A DNA stretch of 64,000 nt, from assembly GCF_016887565.1 (NCBI RefSeq), contig NZ_CP069396.1, positions 3,995,001-4,059,000 of the forward strand, given 5' to 3'. A program made the position numbers and the translations under genes. This stretch comes from Archangium violaceum. Its GTDB lineage: Bacteria > Myxococcota > Myxococcia > Myxococcales > Myxococcaceae. The notes beneath the pieces were generated by a model. That model was not told the DNA's origin. It was given only the letters and a program-made list of their open reading frames with translations, and did no database searches. The number at the start of each line of letters is the position of its first letter. Position 1 is the first letter of the stretch. Of this stretch, positions 25,637 to 35,421 are shown in pieces.

Positions 25637-26649
25637 AGCACTCCTCGGGGCGTCAGGGGTTGGTCTCTTGGGAGCATTCCTTCTTCCTGGAACCAGCGCA
25701 GTGCTTCCCGGATACCGAGCCTCACAGGTCGCGGTCGGTAGCCGAGTTCCCTCATCGCCTTCCCCGAGGACTGGTACGCAGGTAATGGCAGCGCCTGCAG
25801 GAAGGCCGTGTTCATGTGCTGGAAGAGGTCCGGGGACAGGCGTCCCACCACGTCTCCGAACCGTCCCACCGCCTTCACCACCCCGTCCGGTAGTGGCACC
25901 GCCGGTGCTGGCACCCCCGCCTCTTCCGCGCAGACAGTCAGGAATTCGCGGAAGGTCAGGTTCTCCCCACCCAGGATGTAGCGCTCCCCCGGGCGGCCCT
26001 TTTCCATGATGAGTTGGAGCCCCCGTGCCACGTCCTGCGCGTTCACCACGTTGATGCCGCCGCTCGGGTACACCCGGACGATTCCCTTCGCCACCACCCG
26101 CAGCAGCTCCCCCGTGGACGGCCTCACATCGTACGGGCCGAGGACGAAGCCCGGATTGCCCGCCAGCACCTCCAGCGTCGGCCCCGAGGCCTCCAATGCC
26201 AGGCGCTCCGCCTCCCGCTTGGACTCGTGATACGGGTTGTCCCCCTCGTAGTTGTAGAGCGTCTCCTCGGTCGCCGGCTCGGCCAGCGTCCCATGGCCCA
26301 CCGCCGCCACGCTCGACACCAGTACGACCCGCCGTACACCCGCCGCCCGCGCCGCATCCAGAACGTTTCGCGTCCCCTGGGTGTTAAGGCGGGAGACGTC
26401 CTCCCGAGTAAAGGGATCGAACCGGACGATGCCCGCCACGTGGTAGACCCGCCCCACCCCCTTCATCGCCCCCCGCAACGACTCCGTGTCCAGCACGTCG
26501 CCGAGCACCTCGTCGTAGCTCAGCCCGCGCAGACCCCTCCGGTCGCTGCGCTCCCGGACGAGCAGACGGGGGCGCTCCCCCTGCCCACACAGCAGGTGGG
26601 CCAGGTTGGCCCCCACCAACCCTGTTCCTCCCGTCAACAATGTCTTCAT
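25630..26649 (-). CDS. NAD(P)-dependent epimerase/reductase, dihydroflavonol-4-reductase-like
   Basis: A 339-aa extended SDR. The Rossmann motif is LTGGTGLVGANLAHLL at residues 4-19, the catalytic tyrosine and lysine are in YHESKREAE and the substrate-side strand is VLVSSVAAVGHG. Length and order match the DFR/HpnA-like group, which reduces or isomerises isoprenoid, sugar or polyketide-like substrates. HpnA is one option, but no hopanoid genes are adjacent. It is divergent from pcnB. Confidence 0.82.
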   Translation of the reverse strand: MKTLLTGGTGLVGANLAHLLCGQGERPRLLVRERSDRRGLRGLSYDEVLGDVLDTESLRGAMKGVGRVYHVAGIVRFDPFTREDVSRLNTQGTRNVLDAARAAGVRRVVLVSSVAAVGHGTLAEPATEETLYNYEGDNPYHESKREAERLALEASGPTLEVLAGNPGFVLGPYDVRPSTGELLRVVAKGIVRVYPSGGINVVNAQDVARGLQLIMEKGRPGERYILGGENLTFREFLTVCAEEAGVPAPAVPLPDGVVKAVGRFGDVVGRLSPDLFQHMNTAFLQALPLPAYQSSGKAMRELGYRPRPVRLGIREALRWFQEEGMLPRDQPLTPRGVLG

Positions 26650-26726
26650 GTGCTACTCCCTCCCGGGAGGATGCGCTATAGGTCGTACCCCTTAGATTCG
26701 CCCCCCCACGGGGCGTCAACCGCGAG

Positions 26727-28469
26727 ATGACGCGAGACTCCACTGACACACCGCCTGTCGGCGGACCCACGCTCCAGCCTGCGCCCGATGACGCGCGCGA
26801 GGTTGCTGTCTCCGAGGCCGAGTCCCTGGACTCCCTCGAGATGTTGCCGGTCCCCGAGCCCGCGGAGGAGACCCAATCCCCCATGTCCGCCCTGCTGGAG
26901 ACACTTCCCCAGGACACCCTCTCCGAGTCCAACTCCGAGCTCTTCTCCCACCCCTCCCCCTCCGGCCCTCCCCCCGAGATCGACCCCGACAAGCTCGATC
27001 CGGATGCCCTCAAGGTCATCCACCGCCTCCACTCCCATGGCCACCAGGCCTACCTCGTGGGGGGCTGCGTGAGAGATCTGCTCCTGGGCCGCACGCCCAA
27101 GGACTTCGACATCGCCACCAGCGCCCACCCCGGCGAGGTGCGCGCCATCTTCCGCAACTGCCGCCTCATCGGCCGGCGCTTCCGGCTCGCTCACATCTAC
27201 TTCAAGGGCGGGAAGATCATCGAGGTCTCCACCTTCCGCGCCAACCCCACCGAGCTCGACGCCTCCAATCCCGAGAACGGCTCCGAGAACGGCGAGGAGG
27301 AGGGCTCCGAGACCGAGGAGTCCCAGGATCTCCTCATCACCCACGACAACGTCTTCGGCACCGCGGAGCAGGACGCCCGGCGCCGTGACTTCACCATGAA
27401 CGGCCTCTTCTACGACGTCGCCGAGGGCCGGGTGATTGACTACGTGCGTGGTCGGCGTGACCTCGACGAGCGCTACATCCGCACCATCGGCGACCCGGAG
27501 ATCCGCATGCGCGAGGATCCGGTCCGCATCCTCCGTGCCGTGCGCTTCTCCGCCAAGCTGGGCCTGGACATCGAGTCGCGCACCTACGCCGCCATGGAAG
27601 GTGCCGTCGAGGACCTGCCTCGCTGCGCCCCCGCCCGCCTCCTGGAGGAGACCTTCCGCCTCATCCGCGGCGGCGTGGCCGCCCCCTGCCTGAAGCTGCT
27701 CGCCGCGCTGGACGCGCTCAAGGTCCTGCTCCCGCCCGTGGCCGCCTACTTCAAGCAGCATGGCCGCCGCGGCCGGGACACCTTCTACGCCTACGTCGAG
27801 GCGCTCGACCGGCGCGTGTCCTCCGGCGAGCCGCTGGATGACGCCATCCTGCTCGCCGCCCTGCTGGTGCCCATCGCTCAGGCCTCGCCCATCGTCGAGA
27901 GCCAGGACCCCGCCGGCCGCCCCTCCGTGGCCCAGGCCATCGAGGATCTGCTCGCCGAGTTCGTCCAGACCGCGCGTCTGCCTCGCCGCATCGCCGAGCG
28001 CTGCCGGTTGCTCCTCATCGCCCAGCGGACACTCTCCGGCGAGCGTCGCCGCCGCACCGGTGCCTTCCGCCGCCATCCGCTGTTCAACGACGCGCTCATC
28101 GTCTTCGAGATCTCCGTCCAGGCCACCGGCCAGCACCGCGACGTGCTCGAGGCGTGGAAGCGTGGCGAGCTACCTCCCCTCAAGCCCTCCGAGGGCTCCA
28201 CCGAGGGCGGCGAGGCCCCCCGCAAGCGCCGCCGCCGCCGCCGCCGCAGTGGTCGCAAGGCCGGGGCAGGGGAGAGCGGTTCTTCCTCTTCGCCGGGTGG
28301 GGCCGAGGCCTCCTCCTCCTCCGGAACGGTTGTTGAGCAGGACTCGGGTGACTCAGGAGACGCTGGCGAGGTCGACGAGGAGTCCGAGCTGGGTGCTGAG
28401 TCGGGTGATGATTCTGGCGACGATTTCGGCGCCGGGTCCGAGACGGATTCCGAGTCCGACGAGGGCTGA
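26727..28469 (+). CDS. pcnB: Poly(A) polymerase I / CCA-adding-type nucleotidyltransferase
   Basis: A 580-aa protein. An acidic Ser/Pro-rich N-terminal extension (~90 residues) leads to a class II nucleotidyltransferase head: YLVGGCVRDLLLGRTPKDFDIATSA with the catalytic Asp pair, RRDFTMNGLFYD, then RMREDPVRILRAVRFSAKLG. An acidic Glu/Ser insertion (~residues 180-205) interrupts the head. The C-terminal RNA-binding neck ends in a run of eight arginines and a Ser/Asp/Glu-rich tail, as in PcnB but longer. It polyadenylates RNA to promote decay; tRNA CCA addition is the alternative. A palindromic repeat starts right after the stop. Confidence 0.88.
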   Translation: MTRDSTDTPPVGGPTLQPAPDDAREVAVSEAESLDSLEMLPVPEPAEETQSPMSALLETLPQDTLSESNSELFSHPSPSGPPPEIDPDKLDPDALKVIHRLHSHGHQAYLVGGCVRDLLLGRTPKDFDIATSAHPGEVRAIFRNCRLIGRRFRLAHIYFKGGKIIEVSTFRANPTELDASNPENGSENGEEEGSETEESQDLLITHDNVFGTAEQDARRRDFTMNGLFYDVAEGRVIDYVRGRRDLDERYIRTIGDPEIRMREDPVRILRAVRFSAKLGLDIESRTYAAMEGAVEDLPRCAPARLLEETFRLIRGGVAAPCLKLLAALDALKVLLPPVAAYFKQHGRRGRDTFYAYVEALDRRVSSGEPLDDAILLAALLVPIAQASPIVESQDPAGRPSVAQAIEDLLAEFVQTARLPRRIAERCRLLLIAQRTLSGERRRRTGAFRRHPLFNDALIVFEISVQATGQHRDVLEAWKRGELPPLKPSEGSTEGGEAPRKRRRRRRRSGRKAGAGESGSSSSPGGAEASSSSGTVVEQDSGDSGDAGEVDEESELGAESGDDSGDDFGAGSETDSESDEG

Positions 28470-28521
28470 CCCTCACCCCAGCCCTCTCCCAGGGGGAGAG
28501 GGGGCATACACGGGTTCAACC
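28470..28521. repeat. Palindromic intergenic repeat, copy 2
   Basis: CCCTCACCCCAG, then CCCTCTCCC and GGGAGAGGGGG arms, then the tail CATACACGGGTTCAACC. It is nearly identical to copy 1 over ~52 bp. It starts 1 nt after the pcnB stop and is followed by copy 3, so the pair may end both convergent transcripts. Confidence 0.8.
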
Positions 28522-28532
28522 TGGGGCCCGCG

Positions 28533-28569
28533 TACCCTCACCCCCGTCCCCTCTCCCGGTGGGAGAGGG
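28533..28569. repeat. Palindromic intergenic repeat, copy 3
   Basis: TACCCTCACCCCCGT followed by CCCTCTCCC and GGGAGAGGG arms with a short CGGT-type loop. It lacks the CATACACGGG tail of copies 1 and 2. It ends 1 nt before the dinB stop codon, between convergent pcnB and dinB. Confidence 0.8.
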
Positions 28570-28570
28570 T

Positions 28571-29782
28571 TTAGTTGGGACGCTTCGGTTTGCGGGGACG
28601 TTCTGGGTCCGGTTCCGCTTCGTCGTTCCCCGCGATGTCCGCCGTCATCACCGCTTTAGCCCCGAAGCGCTCCGCGATCTTGTCCAGCGCCGCGTTCAGC
28701 TTGTCGCTCCGCTTCGGTTTCTCCGGCTCCGTGAAGAGCCCGAGTTGTCTCGGCTGTTCCTCCGTCCCCAACTCCTGCATGGACACCCCGGTCAGTCTCA
28801 CCGGCTTGTCCTCGTGCGCCTTCTCCAGCAGCTCCCTCGCCACCCGGTAGAGCGTCTGCCCGTCATCCGTCGGTGAGGGCAGGGTGATTCGTCGGGTGAT
28901 GAGCGTGAAGTCCGCGAACTTCAGCTTGAGCTGCACCACCCGTCCCTTCACGCCCGCCCGTCGCAGCCGGCGGCCCACCCGCAGCGCTTGCGAGTGGATG
29001 TGCGGGCTCAGCTCCTCCATCCCCGTCAGATCCTCGTCGAACGTGTCCTCCGCTCCCACGCTCTTCGCCTCGCGGTCCGGTATCACCTCCCGCGGATCGA
29101 TCCCGTGTGCCAGGTCCCACAGGTGACGCCCGCTCGCGCCCCACCTCGCCTCCATCCACGCCGCGTCCCGCTTCGCCACGTCGCCGATCGTCTCCAGCCC
29201 CTCGCGCTTGAGCGCCTCCTCCGTCTTTGGCCCCACCCCCCACAGCCTCCCCACCGGCAGCCCCGCCAGGAACGCCACCGTCTCCTCCGCCCGCACCTCC
29301 CGCTGGCCGTTCGGCTTCGCCACGTCCGAGGCGATCTTCGCCACGAACTTCACCGCGGCGATCCCCGCCGATGCCGGCAGGCCCGTCTCCGCCGCGATCT
29401 CCTTGCGGATCCGCCTCGCCATGTCCGCCGGCGCTCCGAACAGCCCCACCGAGGCCGTCACGTCCAGGAAGGCCTCGTCCAGCGACAGCGGCTCCACCAG
29501 CGGCGTGTATCGCTCGAAGATGGAGAACACCTGCTCGCTCGCCTCGCTGTACGCGCTGAATCGCGGCTTCACCACCAGCGCGCCCGGTGCCATCTTCATC
29601 GCCCGCGCCATCGGCATCGCGCTGCGCACCCCGTACTTGCGCACCTCGTACGATGCCGCCACCACCACCCCGCGCCGTGCGTCCCCGCCGACAATCAACG
29701 GCTTGCCCCGCAGCTCCGGGTTGTCCCGCTGCTCCACCGACGCATAGAAGGCGTCCATGTCCACGTGGATGATGGCTCGCAT
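28571..29782 (-). CDS. dinB: DNA polymerase IV
   Basis: A 403-aa Y-family translesion polymerase from ATG 29782. It opens IIHVDMDAFYASVEQRDNP and has SYEVRKYGVRSAMPM, the catalytic acidic pair in PLSLDEAFLDVT, SAGIAAVKFVAKIASDVAKP and a little-finger domain with VGAEDTFDEDLTG. The C-terminal QLGLF segment (QPRQLGLFTEPEKP) is a plausible sliding-clamp contact. A GTG four codons upstream is also possible. No LexA box was recognised in the 42-bp gap to divergent yjbQ. Confidence 0.93.
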   Translation of the reverse strand: MRAIIHVDMDAFYASVEQRDNPELRGKPLIVGGDARRGVVVAASYEVRKYGVRSAMPMARAMKMAPGALVVKPRFSAYSEASEQVFSIFERYTPLVEPLSLDEAFLDVTASVGLFGAPADMARRIRKEIAAETGLPASAGIAAVKFVAKIASDVAKPNGQREVRAEETVAFLAGLPVGRLWGVGPKTEEALKREGLETIGDVAKRDAAWMEARWGASGRHLWDLAHGIDPREVIPDREAKSVGAEDTFDEDLTGMEELSPHIHSQALRVGRRLRRAGVKGRVVQLKLKFADFTLITRRITLPSPTDDGQTLYRVARELLEKAHEDKPVRLTGVSMQELGTEEQPRQLGLFTEPEKPKRSDKLNAALDKIAERFGAKAVMTADIAGNDEAEPDPERPRKPKRPN

Positions 29783-29824
29783 CGCTGCACTCACTGTAGT
29801 GGACCCCTCTGACGCTCACTCCTC

Positions 29825-30238
29825 ATGAAGACCCTCACCGAATACCTCTCCGTCCACACCCGCGAACGCCGTGAGCTCGTCCGCATCACCGACACCGTCG
29901 CCGAGCTCGTTCGCAAGAGTGGCATCCAGGAAGGCATGGTGCTCGTCTCCGCCATGCACATCACCGCCGGTGTCTTCGTCAATGATGACGAGTCCGGTCT
30001 CCACGAGGACATCTGGGAGTGGTTGCAGCACCTCGCTCCCCAGGGGCCCGACTACCGCCACCACCGCACCGGCGAGGACAACGGGGACGCCCACCTCAAG
30101 TCCCTCCTCATCCACCACCAGGTCATCCTCCCTGTCACCGCCGGGAAGTTGGATCTCGGGCCCTGGCAGCAGGTGTTCTACGCCGAGTTCGATGGTCAGC
30201 GCCGCAAGCGCCTTGTCATCAAGGTCATGGGCGAGTAG
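29825..30238 (+). CDS. yjbQ: YjbQ/UPF0047 family protein (secondary thiamine-phosphate synthase type)
   Basis: A 137-aa cytosolic protein. The family hallmarks are [48 protein letters not shown] and [25 protein letters not shown]. Conserved His residues probably bind a metal. Some members have weak thiamine-phosphate synthase activity; the physiological role is unsettled. Divergent from dinB. Confidence 0.9.
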   Translation: MKTLTEYLSVHTRERRELVRITDTVAELVRKSGIQEGMVLVSAMHITAGVFVNDDESGLHEDIWEWLQHLAPQGPDYRHHRTGEDNGDAHLKSLLIHHQVILPVTAGKLDLGPWQQVFYAEFDGQRRKRLVIKVMGE

Positions 30239-30250
30239 GGCCCTCGGGGT

Positions 30251-31225
30251 TCATCCCGGGGCTCGGGTACCCTCACCCCGACCCTCTCCCGAAGGGAGAG
30301 GGAGGGAGTGGTGCTCGAGCACCTCGAGGAGCTCCCGGGGCAGGGGGCTTTCCACTCGCACCCGCTGCTTCGTCACCGGGTGCGTCAGCCCCAGTGCCTT
30401 CGCGTGCAGGAAGAAGCGGCCCAGCCTGGCTTCCTCTCGCCCTCCGTACAGCGTGTCTCCCACGATGGGCGCTCCCACCGCCGCCAGATGCGCTCGCACC
30501 TGGTGCAGCACCCCCGTGGAGATTCGGACCTCCACCAGGCTGTACTCCCCCGCGCGCTCCAGCACCCGGAACTCCGAGTGCGCATCCCGCGCCCCCTCGC
30601 CTCCGTCCAGCGCTGGCTCCACCCGGTCCGGATGTCTCGGGTGGTGGCGCAGCGGCAGGTCGATCTCCCCTTCGTCCGCCAGCGGCCCCGTCACCAACGC
30701 CCAGTAGCGCTTGTCCACCTCGCGCCCGCCGAACGCCTCGCGCACCGCCTCCCACGCCTCGCGCGTGCGTGCCGCCACCATCACCCCGGACGTCTCGATG
30801 TCCAGCCGGTGACACAGCCCGCCCTCGCGCTCGTCCTCCGAGGCCTCCGCGCACTCCGGGTAGCGCGCGATCAGCGCATTGGCCACCGTGCCCGTCTCTC
30901 CCGGCTGCAGCGGGTGCGACGGCTTGCCCGCGGGCTTGTCCACGAACACCAGGGACTCGTCCGTGTGCAGCACTCCCAGCGGCGCCTCCGGCTCCGGCAC
31001 CACCTCGCGCCGCTCCTCCGGCACCACCACGGTGATCCGCTGCCCCACCGCCACCAGCAGGCCCTTCTTCGCCGCCCGGCCGTCCACCTTCACCGCGCCC
31101 GACTCGAAGAGCTTCTTCAGCTTCGCCCTCGACAGCCCCAGCGCCTCTCCGATGAAGAGGTCCACTCGCTGCCCCGCCTTGCCTGCCTCCACCACCAGCG
31201 TGTGCGTCGTCCCTGTCGTGCTCAC
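30251..31225 (-). CDS. RluA-family 23S rRNA/tRNA pseudouridine synthase
   Basis: A 324-aa enzyme. An N-terminal S4 RNA-binding domain ([21 protein letters not shown]) precedes the catalytic domain with the Asp motif [16 protein letters not shown] and the later [17 protein letters not shown]. The GTG start overlaps the stop of the upstream kinase in GTGA; a longer upstream frame is the kinase gene in another frame. The last ~17 codons run through palindromic repeat copy 4, giving an unusual [12 protein letters not shown] tail. The target uridine is not clear. Confidence 0.88.
   Translation of the reverse strand: MSTTGTTHTLVVEAGKAGQRVDLFIGEALGLSRAKLKKLFESGAVKVDGRAAKKGLLVAVGQRITVVVPEERREVVPEPEAPLGVLHTDESLVFVDKPAGKPSHPLQPGETGTVANALIARYPECAEASEDEREGGLCHRLDIETSGVMVAARTREAWEAVREAFGGREVDKRYWALVTGPLADEGEIDLPLRHHPRHPDRVEPALDGGEGARDAHSEFRVLERAGEYSLVEVRISTGVLHQVRAHLAAVGAPIVGDTLYGGREEARLGRFFLHAKALGLTHPVTKQRVRVESPLPRELLEVLEHHSLPLPSGEGRGEGTRAPG
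30268..30302. repeat. Palindromic repeat, copy 4, inside the 3' end of the pseudouridine synthase gene
   Basis: TACCCTCACCCCGA, then CCCTCTCCC and GGGAGAGGG arms with loop GAA. Unlike copies 1-3 it lies within a reading frame and is translated into the C-terminus of the RluA-type protein, whose stop codon is 17 nt beyond it. Confidence 0.75.
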
Positions 31226-32403
31226 TCGGAGAGTGCCTCGTACACTTCCTCCGCCGTCTGGAACCGGTCGTCCGGTTCCTTCCGGATGAGGCGATGGGCC
31301 ACCCGGGCCAGCTGCGCATCTCCCCTCTGGTTGAGGGCCAACAGTGGCGGGGGCTCGGTTTCCAGCACCTTGTGCCACAAGTCCACCGGGGACTTCGCGT
31401 CAAAAGGCGGCCGCCCGCTCATCAGCTCGTAGATGATGACACCCAGGCTGTAGAGATCCGCTCTCCCATCCAGGGGCTCGCCCAATATCTGCTCCGGCGA
31501 CATGTAGCGGAACGTCCCCACCATGCGCCCGTCCAGCGTCATCCCCGCGTCGTCCGCCAGGAACTTCGCCAGCCCGAAGTCCATCAGCCGCACCTGCCGG
31601 TCCTCGTCCACCATGACGTTGGACGGCTTCAGGTCCCGGTGCACCAACCCGTGCGCGTGGATGTAGGCCAGCGCCTCGCACACCTGCAGCATCGCGTCCT
31701 TCAGTCGGCCTACCCGCTCTGGCCGGTTCAGCTCCTCCAGCCGCGCCGCCGGCTCGCGCTTCACCGGCTCCGTTCCTGGCTCCGTCACGTCGTACGGCAG
31801 CTCGAAATCCAACGGATCCACCTCGTCCGAGTCCGAGCCCAGCCACGGATCCATCGGCACCGGCAACACCGCCGCCGAGCCGGACGTCCCGAAGCGCATG
31901 GAGGGGGCCAGCTCGTCGCTCGGCGCCTCCTCGGCGAAGGCCGACAGGTCGAAGGGCAGGGGCCGCGCCTCGCCCGACTCCAGCTCCCGGCCCGAGACCG
32001 CCTCCATCGAGGTCGACCCTCCCGACGAAGCCGGCCCTTCGGACCGCCGGAACAGTCCCGAGCCCGAGGACCCGCTCGCGGGCGACAGCAGCTCCTCTCC
32101 CCTCAGCGACAGGTAGTCCCGCAGCGTCAGCCCCTCGATGAGCTCCATGACCAGGAACGGCGAGCTCTGGAAGACACCGGTGTCGTACACCTTCACCACA
32201 TTGGGGTGGGACAGGTCCGCCAGTGTCTCGAACTCCCGCACCAGGCGCCTGGCCGCTCGGGAGTCCATGGCCGGGCCGCCCGTGAGCAGCTTCAGGGCCA
32301 CCGGATCGTTCGTACGGCTGTCAAGGGCCCGGTAGACGGTCCCGATGCCACCACTTCCAAGCGTCTCGAGGACGCGATAGGGACCGATGACCTTGGGACG
32401 CAT
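31222..32403 (-). CDS. Soluble serine/threonine protein kinase with a large acidic insert
   Basis: A 393-aa Hanks-type kinase without membrane segment. Glycine loop [13 protein letters not shown] lysine in PVALKLL, catalytic [16 protein letters not shown] and the SPEQ activation-segment end are intact. After the hinge ([18 protein letters not shown]) there are ~120 extra residues, Ser/Glu/Asp/Pro-rich (~103-225), before the helix preceding HRDLKPSN resumes. ATG 32403 is used; TTG 32406 is one codon earlier. The stop overlaps the pseudouridine synthase start. The substrate is unknown. Confidence 0.87.
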   Translation of the reverse strand: MRPKVIGPYRVLETLGSGGIGTVYRALDSRTNDPVALKLLTGGPAMDSRAARRLVREFETLADLSHPNVVKVYDTGVFQSSPFLVMELIEGLTLRDYLSLRGEELLSPASGSSGSGLFRRSEGPASSGGSTSMEAVSGRELESGEARPLPFDLSAFAEEAPSDELAPSMRFGTSGSAAVLPVPMDPWLGSDSDEVDPLDFELPYDVTEPGTEPVKREPAARLEELNRPERVGRLKDAMLQVCEALAYIHAHGLVHRDLKPSNVMVDEDRQVRLMDFGLAKFLADDAGMTLDGRMVGTFRYMSPEQILGEPLDGRADLYSLGVIIYELMSGRPPFDAKSPVDLWHKVLETEPPPLLALNQRGDAQLARVAHRLIRKEPDDRFQTAEEVYEALSE

Positions 32404-32506
32404 CAAGTCAGAGATCCTAGATACCCTGTCGCGTCGGGGTCAAACTCCCTCCAGGCGGAGAGGAGTGTGGGATGCTCGGCTCCGGCTATGATGCGCGCCC
32501 GGATCC

Positions 32507-34402
32507 GTGCCCAGTCAGAGGAATCTGCCCTTGAGTCACGTCGGTAAGTACCAGCTCGTCAGCAAGCTCGCCACCGGAGGCATGGCCGAGGTGTTCCTCG
32601 CCAAGGCCGCCGGTCCCATGGGGTTCGAGAAGACGCTCGTACTCAAGCAGATCCTCCCCCACCTGGCCGAGGATCCGCAGTTCGTGGAGATGTTCCTGGG
32701 CGAGGCGAAGCTGGCCGCGCAGCTCAACCACCCCAACATCGTCCAGATCTTCGACTTCGGTGAGTCCGAGGGCGCCTATTACCTGGCGATGGAGTACATC
32801 GACGGGCCGAACCTGCGCATCCTGTCCAAGCGCGCACGCGCCGCCGGGGTGCCGTTGCCGCCGGCCTACTGCGCGAAGATCATCGCCTCGGCGTGCGAGG
32901 GCCTGGCTTTCGCCCATGACTTCGTGGACCCGGACACCGGTGAGTCCCTGGGCCTCATCCACCGCGACATCAGCCCCGACAACATCCTGCTGTCGCGCCA
33001 GGGCGCGGTGAAGGTGGTGGACTTCGGCATCGCCAAGGCCGCCAACCAGAGCCACAAGACGCAGACGGGCCTCATCAAGGGGAAGATCGCCTACATGCCG
33101 CCGGAGCAGCTCCAGGCCCGGCATCTGGACCAGCGCGTGGACGTGTACGCGCTCGGCGTCGTGCTCTACGAGCTGCTCACCGGGCAGAAGCCGTTCGATG
33201 CCACCACCGACGTGAGCATGATGCAGGCCATCCTCTTCGAGCCACTCGTGCCCGCGGTGTCTCGCCGGGCGGATCTGCCGCGTGCCATGGTGCAGATCCT
33301 GGATCGCGCGCTCGCCAAGGTGCGCGAGCACCGCTACCCGGACTGCCGCGCCTTCCAGGCGGACCTGGAGCACTTCATCCTCTCCACCGGAGAGCCGGTG
33401 GGCGCCTACCAGCTGTCGCAACTGGTGGCCAGACTGTCCGGCGACAACGCGGGGCCCGGATCCACGTCCTCTGCCGGCAGCGGTCCCAAGAGTCGTCCCG
33501 GCAGTGGCACGCGCCTTCCCGCTTCCGAGTCCGTCGCCCAGGCCTCTTCGAGCCGCTCGAGTGGCGGGACCCGGGCCGCTTCCGCGAACCCGAGCAGCGT
33601 CGACAGCGCGACGCGCGTCGCCCAGAACGAGGACGAGCCGGACACGATCCGTTCGGAGCCGGTGCCTCCCGCCACGCTCATCTCTTCCAGCAGGCCCGCC
33701 GCGACCGCGGTCGGCCCCGAGGCGGAGGATGTCGCCCTCGCCCTTCCCAAGCGCCGCACGGGTCTGGTGCTCGGGCTCGGGGGCATCGTGCTGCTCGCCG
33801 CGGGAGGGGCAATTGTGTTCCTCCGCGGTGGCTCCGAGCCGCAGCCGTCCCCCTCTCCCATCGAAATCCGTTCGAACTCCCCCTCGACGAAGGGGACCTC
33901 GCAGGGGACGGGGAGCGCTTCCACCGGGACGCCGCCAGTGGATGTTCCGCCTGCCGGCACCGAGTCCCAGCCGAAGGTGGCCGCCGTGGACCCGGCGACG
34001 AACCCGCTGCCCCCCCAGCCTCCGGAAGGGGACAAGCCCGCTCCGAAGCCCTCCGATGAGAAGACTGCCCCCGTCGCCGGGCTGTCGACGCCACCGGACA
34101 AGGACAAGGAGCCGTCCGGGAAGAAGCCGAAGAATGGGGGCGGCGTACGGCCGCCGCCTCCATCGACCCTCCGGCGCGCGACCGTGGAGAAGGCCTCCCT
34201 GGAGTTCCGCATCCGGCCCTACGCCATCGTGGTGCTCGATGGGAGGCAGCTCGGCCAGACGCCCCTGGCTGCCGCCGAGGTCGAGGTGGGCTCGCACACC
34301 GTGAAGCTCATCAACAAGGATCTCGGCAAGGAGATCACCCGCACCTTCGAGGTGAAGGCGGGTCAGCCCAATATCTTCAAGCACAACCTGCTCGAGGATT
34401 GA
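32507..34402 (+). CDS. Membrane serine/threonine protein kinase with C-terminal PEGA domain
   Basis: A 631-aa protein. An N-terminal kinase domain (~11-290) has LATGGMAEVFLAK, HRDISPDNILLS, DFGIAKA and the activation end MPPEQ. A Ser/Thr/Pro-rich linker follows, then one membrane segment (~425-445, GLVLGLGGIVLLAAGGAIVFL). An extracytoplasmic Pro/Lys-rich stretch ends in a PEGA-like repeat (LEFRIRPYAIVVLDGRQLGQ then TPLAAAEVEVGSHTVKL). This is a common myxobacterial design. GTG 32507 is the start. Divergent from the previous kinase, with 103 bp between. Confidence 0.9.
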   Translation: MPSQRNLPLSHVGKYQLVSKLATGGMAEVFLAKAAGPMGFEKTLVLKQILPHLAEDPQFVEMFLGEAKLAAQLNHPNIVQIFDFGESEGAYYLAMEYIDGPNLRILSKRARAAGVPLPPAYCAKIIASACEGLAFAHDFVDPDTGESLGLIHRDISPDNILLSRQGAVKVVDFGIAKAANQSHKTQTGLIKGKIAYMPPEQLQARHLDQRVDVYALGVVLYELLTGQKPFDATTDVSMMQAILFEPLVPAVSRRADLPRAMVQILDRALAKVREHRYPDCRAFQADLEHFILSTGEPVGAYQLSQLVARLSGDNAGPGSTSSAGSGPKSRPGSGTRLPASESVAQASSSRSSGGTRAASANPSSVDSATRVAQNEDEPDTIRSEPVPPATLISSSRPAATAVGPEAEDVALALPKRRTGLVLGLGGIVLLAAGGAIVFLRGGSEPQPSPSPIEIRSNSPSTKGTSQGTGSASTGTPPVDVPPAGTESQPKVAAVDPATNPLPPQPPEGDKPAPKPSDEKTAPVAGLSTPPDKDKEPSGKKPKNGGGVRPPPPSTLRRATVEKASLEFRIRPYAIVVLDGRQLGQTPLAAAEVEVGSHTVKLINKDLGKEITRTFEVKAGQPNIFKHNLLED

Positions 34403-34504
34403 TGCCCGTCCGTATTCCAACTCCTGATGGAGTCGCGTAGCCGCGATGAGGTAGGTTTGAAACTCACTGCCTTGCGGACGAGTAGGTGAGTGACAAGGGC
34501 AGGT

Positions 34505-34539
34505 GGGGTGAACGGCCATGTCCGGGGCCGTTCCACCCC
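34505..34539 (+). terminator. Long stem-loop between the PEGA kinase and uppS
   Basis: Arms GGGGTGAACGGCC (34505-34517) and GGCCGTTCCACCCC (34526-34539) pair over 13 bp with one bulged base and an 8-nt loop. No T-run follows. It may end the kinase transcript or lie in the uppS leader. The rest of the 225-bp gap shows no gene. Confidence 0.45.
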
Positions 34540-34627
34540 GTGCGGCGACCGCTCGGGTTGTTGGGACGACCGCTCCTGCACGCGCCCGTGGACGTAGCCC
34601 GGTGGGGCCTCTATCTTGCGCAGCCTC

Positions 34628-35421
34628 ATGGAACGCCCTGCGTCACCTCCTTCCCTCACTGCCCTCGAGCGACTCGTCCAGGAACGGCCCCTGCCGCGCC
34701 ACGTGGGTATCATCATGGACGGCAATGGTCGTTGGGCGGAGATGCGCGGCCTTCCGCGGGTGGAGGGTCACCGAGAGGGCTCCACCAGTGTGCGTGAGGT
34801 GACGCGCTGCGCCCGCCGTGTAGGCGTGGAGGCTCTCACCCTCTATGCCTTCTCCTCGCAGAACTGGGCCCGCCCCGCCGAGGAGGTGGCCGCGCTCATG
34901 GACCTGCTGCGCGAGTACCTCGAGAGCGAGCGCGCGGAGATTCTCGAGAACGGCATCCGGCTCAACGCCATCGGCGAGGTGGACAAGCTGCCGCGCTTCG
35001 TGAAGGAGCCGCTGGACAGGCTGCGGGCGGACTCGGCGCACAACAAGGGCATGGTGCTGACGCTGGCACTGTCCTATGGCGGACGTGAGGAGCTGGTACA
35101 GGCCGCGCGCCGCGTGGCCGAGGCCGCCAGCAAGGGCGAGTTGTCGCCCGAGCAACTGGATACCAAGGGCTTCGAGTCCTTCCTCTGGACGCACGACCTG
35201 CCGCCGGTGGACCTCGTGGTGCGTACCAGCGGCGAGCAGCGCATTTCCAACTTCCTCCTCTGGCAACTGGCGTACGCGGAGCTGTGCTTCAGCGACGTCC
35301 TCTGGCCGGACTTCCGGACCGAAGCCTTCCTTCGCTGCCTGGCTCAGTACCAGCAACGCGAGCGGCGTTTCGGCCTCACCTCCGCGCAACTCAAGCGGGA
35401 GGACTCCCAGCGGGCCAAGGC

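Noticed and set aside
32486-34519. 677-aa minus-strand frame across the PEGA kinase gene
   Set aside because: Overlaps a kinase with all catalytic motifs on the other strand; the frame is a shadow.
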